Positions 5,449 to 6,878 of a DNA stretch of 6,878 nucleotides are shown piece after piece (the first letter of the stretch is position 1; every line of letters starts with the position of its first letter). The DNA comes from Actinocrinis sp046724665. GTDB taxonomy: Bacteria > Actinomycetota > Actinomycetes > Streptomycetales > Catenulisporaceae. Under the pieces are notes generated by a model. The model saw only the letters and a program-made list of their open reading frames with translations. It was not told the DNA's origin and did no database searches. The translations under genes and the position numbers were made by a program. The stretch is taken from positions 1 to 6,878 of the forward strand of contig JBKOWZ010000091.1 of NCBI GenBank assembly GCA_046724665.1. The letters are read 5' to 3'.

Positions 5449-6543
5449 TCAGCTGGTGCGGCGCTTCTTGCGGGCGCGGCGGACGAGGGCCGCGGTACCG
5501 ACCAGCGCGACGGTCGCGCCCGCGGCGCCGAGGGTGGTCGCGGCGTCCTTCTTGCCGATCCGGCGGGCCAGCGCCGCGTGGTGGCCCGCTACCTCGGCCA
5601 GCAGCGCCTCGAACGCCTCGGCGTTGCTGAACTCCGGCTGCCAGCCGGTCGCCTTCAGCCGCTCGGTGGACACGGCCCAAGGGTGCATGACGTACTGGAG
5701 GTCGGTCGCCGGGGCCGGGGTCAGGTGCAGCCGGTGCAGCCGCTCGGCGGTGCCGAGGGCCAGCGATTCGGGCAGTTCCATCCGGCGCATCCCGGAGATC
5801 TCCTCGACCTCCTGCTGGCTCAGCCAGCCGTCGCCGCCGACCGCGAGCGGTCCGTCCACCTCGCTCAGCGCCGCCTGGACCAGGCCGGAAGCGAGATCCT
5901 CGACGTGGCAGAACTGCCAGCACGGCTCGGATTCCTTGACCACCAGCAGCCGCGGGGCCTCGAAGTGGCGGGTGAAGACGGTGTCCACGCCGGGGCCGGC
6001 GAGCACGGTCGGGCGCAGGACCGTGACGGAGAGGCCGGGGTGGGCTTTGGGCGCCCGCTCGGCCAATCGCTCGATTTCCAGGTAATCGCCGACCAGCGAA
6101 CCGTCCGGTACCGCGCGCAGCGGCGCGTCCTCGGCGAGGGGCACCGGGTTGTCAGGGTACGCACCGTAGACGACGGCGCTGGTGAACAGCACGACCCGGC
6201 TGACTCCGGCCGCGGCCGCGGCGGTGAGCACGGTCTGAGCGCCGCGGACGTTGTAGGCGGTGCGCGCCGCGGTGTCGGTGTCGGGCGAGGTATCTATGTC
6301 CGTGTGGATGAGCACGTCCACGTCGCCGAGCCGTTCGGCCAGGCCGGGGTCCCTCGTGTCGGCGGCGCGGAAGACCACTCCCGGCACGTCGAGCCGGCGC
6401 GTGTCGAGGGCGACCACCTTGCGTACGCCCTCCTGTTCCACCAGGCGGGCGCTGACCGCCGCGCCGATGACGTCGGCCGCGCCGGTGACCGCTACCGTTG
6501 GTCGCGCCGAACGGCGCCGTCCGCCTTCTGCCGGGGAACTCAC
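5449..6543 (-). CDS. NAD-epimerase-like SDR protein with C-terminal membrane anchor
   Basis: Extended short-chain dehydrogenase/reductase of the NAD-dependent epimerase/dehydratase type, 364 residues from the GTG at 6543. The Rossmann fold starts at residue 15 with PTVAVTGAADVIGAAVSARL. The usual G-x-x-G-x-x-G is altered: the middle Gly is Asp. VVALDTRR follows as the second strand, VRGAQTVLTAAAAAGVSRVVLFTSAVVYG holds the Ser and Tyr region, and LRPTVLAGPGVDT the later core. The expected catalytic Y-x-x-x-K is not evident: the nearest match is YLEIE, with Glu in place of Lys, so classical SDR chemistry is doubtful. Residues 336-355 form a hydrophobic segment followed by RRARKKRRTS, predicting a tail anchor with the domain in the cytoplasm. 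The 6543 GTG is preferred over the one at 6549 because ACGGAG (6551-6556) is then correctly spaced. It is first in the moaE cluster; its substrate is unknown. Confidence 0.88.
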   Translation of the reverse strand: MSSPAEGGRRRSARPTVAVTGAADVIGAAVSARLVEQEGVRKVVALDTRRLDVPGVVFRAADTRDPGLAERLGDVDVLIHTDIDTSPDTDTAARTAYNVRGAQTVLTAAAAAGVSRVVLFTSAVVYGAYPDNPVPLAEDAPLRAVPDGSLVGDYLEIERLAERAPKAHPGLSVTVLRPTVLAGPGVDTVFTRHFEAPRLLVVKESEPCWQFCHVEDLASGLVQAALSEVDGPLAVGGDGWLSQQEVEEISGMRRMELPESLALGTAERLHRLHLTPAPATDLQYVMHPWAVSTERLKATGWQPEFSNAEAFEALLAEVAGHHAALARRIGKKDAATTLGAAGATVALVGTAALVRRARKKRRTS

Positions 6544-6550
6544 AGGCACA

Positions 6551-6556
6551 CTCCGT
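6551..6556 (-). promoter_or_regulatory. Ribosome-binding site selecting the SDR-gene start at 6543
   Basis: ACGGAG on the leftward strand lies 7 bases before the GTG at 6543 but only 1 base before the in-frame GTG at 6549, so the downstream GTG is the better start. Further upstream a TAGGGT box (6592-6597) is a weak candidate -10 for this gene, giving a leader of about 40 bases. No convincing -35 is visible. Confidence 0.45.
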
Positions 6557-6698
6557 TGGTTACTACGGTGAGGGGACGGGAGACCCCGTTCACCCTAAAG
6601 TCTGTTCTATCCGTAGAGTGCGTGATCCCCGAGTGGTTGAGCCGGCCGTGCTTCCCGTGAACACGCCCGGGGTCCGTCTCCAGTGTGGACGATTGTCT

Positions 6699-6703
6699 AG
6701 AGG
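6699..6703 (+). promoter_or_regulatory. Ribosome-binding site of the rightward gene at 6710
   Basis: AGAGG lies 6 bases before the GTG at 6710 and decides this start. The 153 bases between the two divergent genes hold no other clear signal. Confidence 0.5.
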
Positions 6704-6709
6704 TTCGAC

Positions 6710-6878
6710 GTGAACGACCACCCAGAAAGTTTCCCACCGGCCGGAGACGAGCCGGAGCCGGTGCCGTTCGAAGACATCGTCAAGGGGCTGGAGGGCCTCG
6801 GCGCCGACGTGGAGCGGGAGGCCGCGAAGGCGGCCGAGGAGCAGTCCGCCCGCGAGCGCGCGGAGCGCGGCGGCGAGC
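6710..6878 (+). CDS. 5' part of an unidentified rightward gene
   Basis: From the GTG at 6710 the frame stays open to the window edge (56 codons). It begins MNDHPESFPPAGDEPEPVPF and continues into a strongly charged helix-prone stretch with VKGLEGLGADVEREAAKAAEEQ and then alternating Glu, Arg and Ala. Third codon positions are mostly G or C, as expected for a real gene here. The visible part looks like a disordered acidic leader followed by a charged helix or coiled coil. No catalytic motif, signal peptide or membrane segment is visible yet. It is divergent from the SDR gene and may share its control region. I do not recognise the family from the part present. Confidence 0.7.
   Translation, partial: MNDHPESFPPAGDEPEPVPFEDIVKGLEGLGADVEREAAKAAEEQSARERAERGGE

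Noticed and set aside
4799..6660. Two long rightward open frames (4799-6085 and 5578-6660) opposite moaE and the SDR gene
   Set aside because: They overlap well-recognised leftward genes and give low-complexity Arg/Ser/Gly-rich products with no motif.
1..6878. CRISPR array, toxin-antitoxin pair, transposase or defence genes
   Set aside because: No regularly spaced repeats and no recognisable transposase, nuclease or toxin motif were found in any credible reading frame.

Overview
The window is high-GC DNA with GTG starts, an actinobacterial initiator tRNA and actinobacteria-restricted families (PPA1309 family; a Lon-like PDZ protease beside a small membrane protein and MoaE). It therefore looks like an actinobacterial chromosome, of the Streptomyces/Micromonospora/Frankia breadth. 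I cannot place it more finely. I recognise no phage, transposase, CRISPR or toxin-antitoxin genes, so this reads mainly as core chromosome.

Left part (1-2725): the possible last codons of a rightward gene (ending at 61) converge with a leftward LacI-family sugar-type regulator (129-1334) that has an unusual C-terminal tail. Next come a leftward PaaI-type hotdog thioesterase (1448-1990) and a divergent HxlR-family regulator (2079-2639). They share an 88-base control region with a near-perfect palindrome over the promoter, which suggests a small autoregulated regulator/thioesterase pair. A 13-bp hairpin (2683-2725) separates the HxlR gene from the tRNA.

Middle (2737-3684): a leftward initiator tRNA-fMet with its own promoter, then a rightward PPA1309-family gene (2980-3546). 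This gene converges on the next cluster across a 106-base inverted-repeat element (3579-3684), whose right arm contains the stop codon of the neighbouring gene.

Right part (3680-6543): four leftward genes run in order of transcription: a degenerate NAD-epimerase-like SDR protein with a C-terminal membrane anchor, MoaE (large subunit of molybdopterin synthase), a 63-residue single-pass membrane protein, and a signal-anchored PDZ/Lon-like serine protease with a Ser-Lys dyad. Spacings are short (30, 16 and 25 bases), so they are probably co-transcribed in part, although leaderless-type promoters may also fire inside the run. A divergent rightward gene of unknown function starts at 6710 and leaves the window.

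No clear new defence or mobile system is visible. The items most worth checking are the 106-base palindromic element, the atypical SDR protein and its membrane/protease neighbourhood, the HxlR operator with a leaderless start, and the odd LacI tail.
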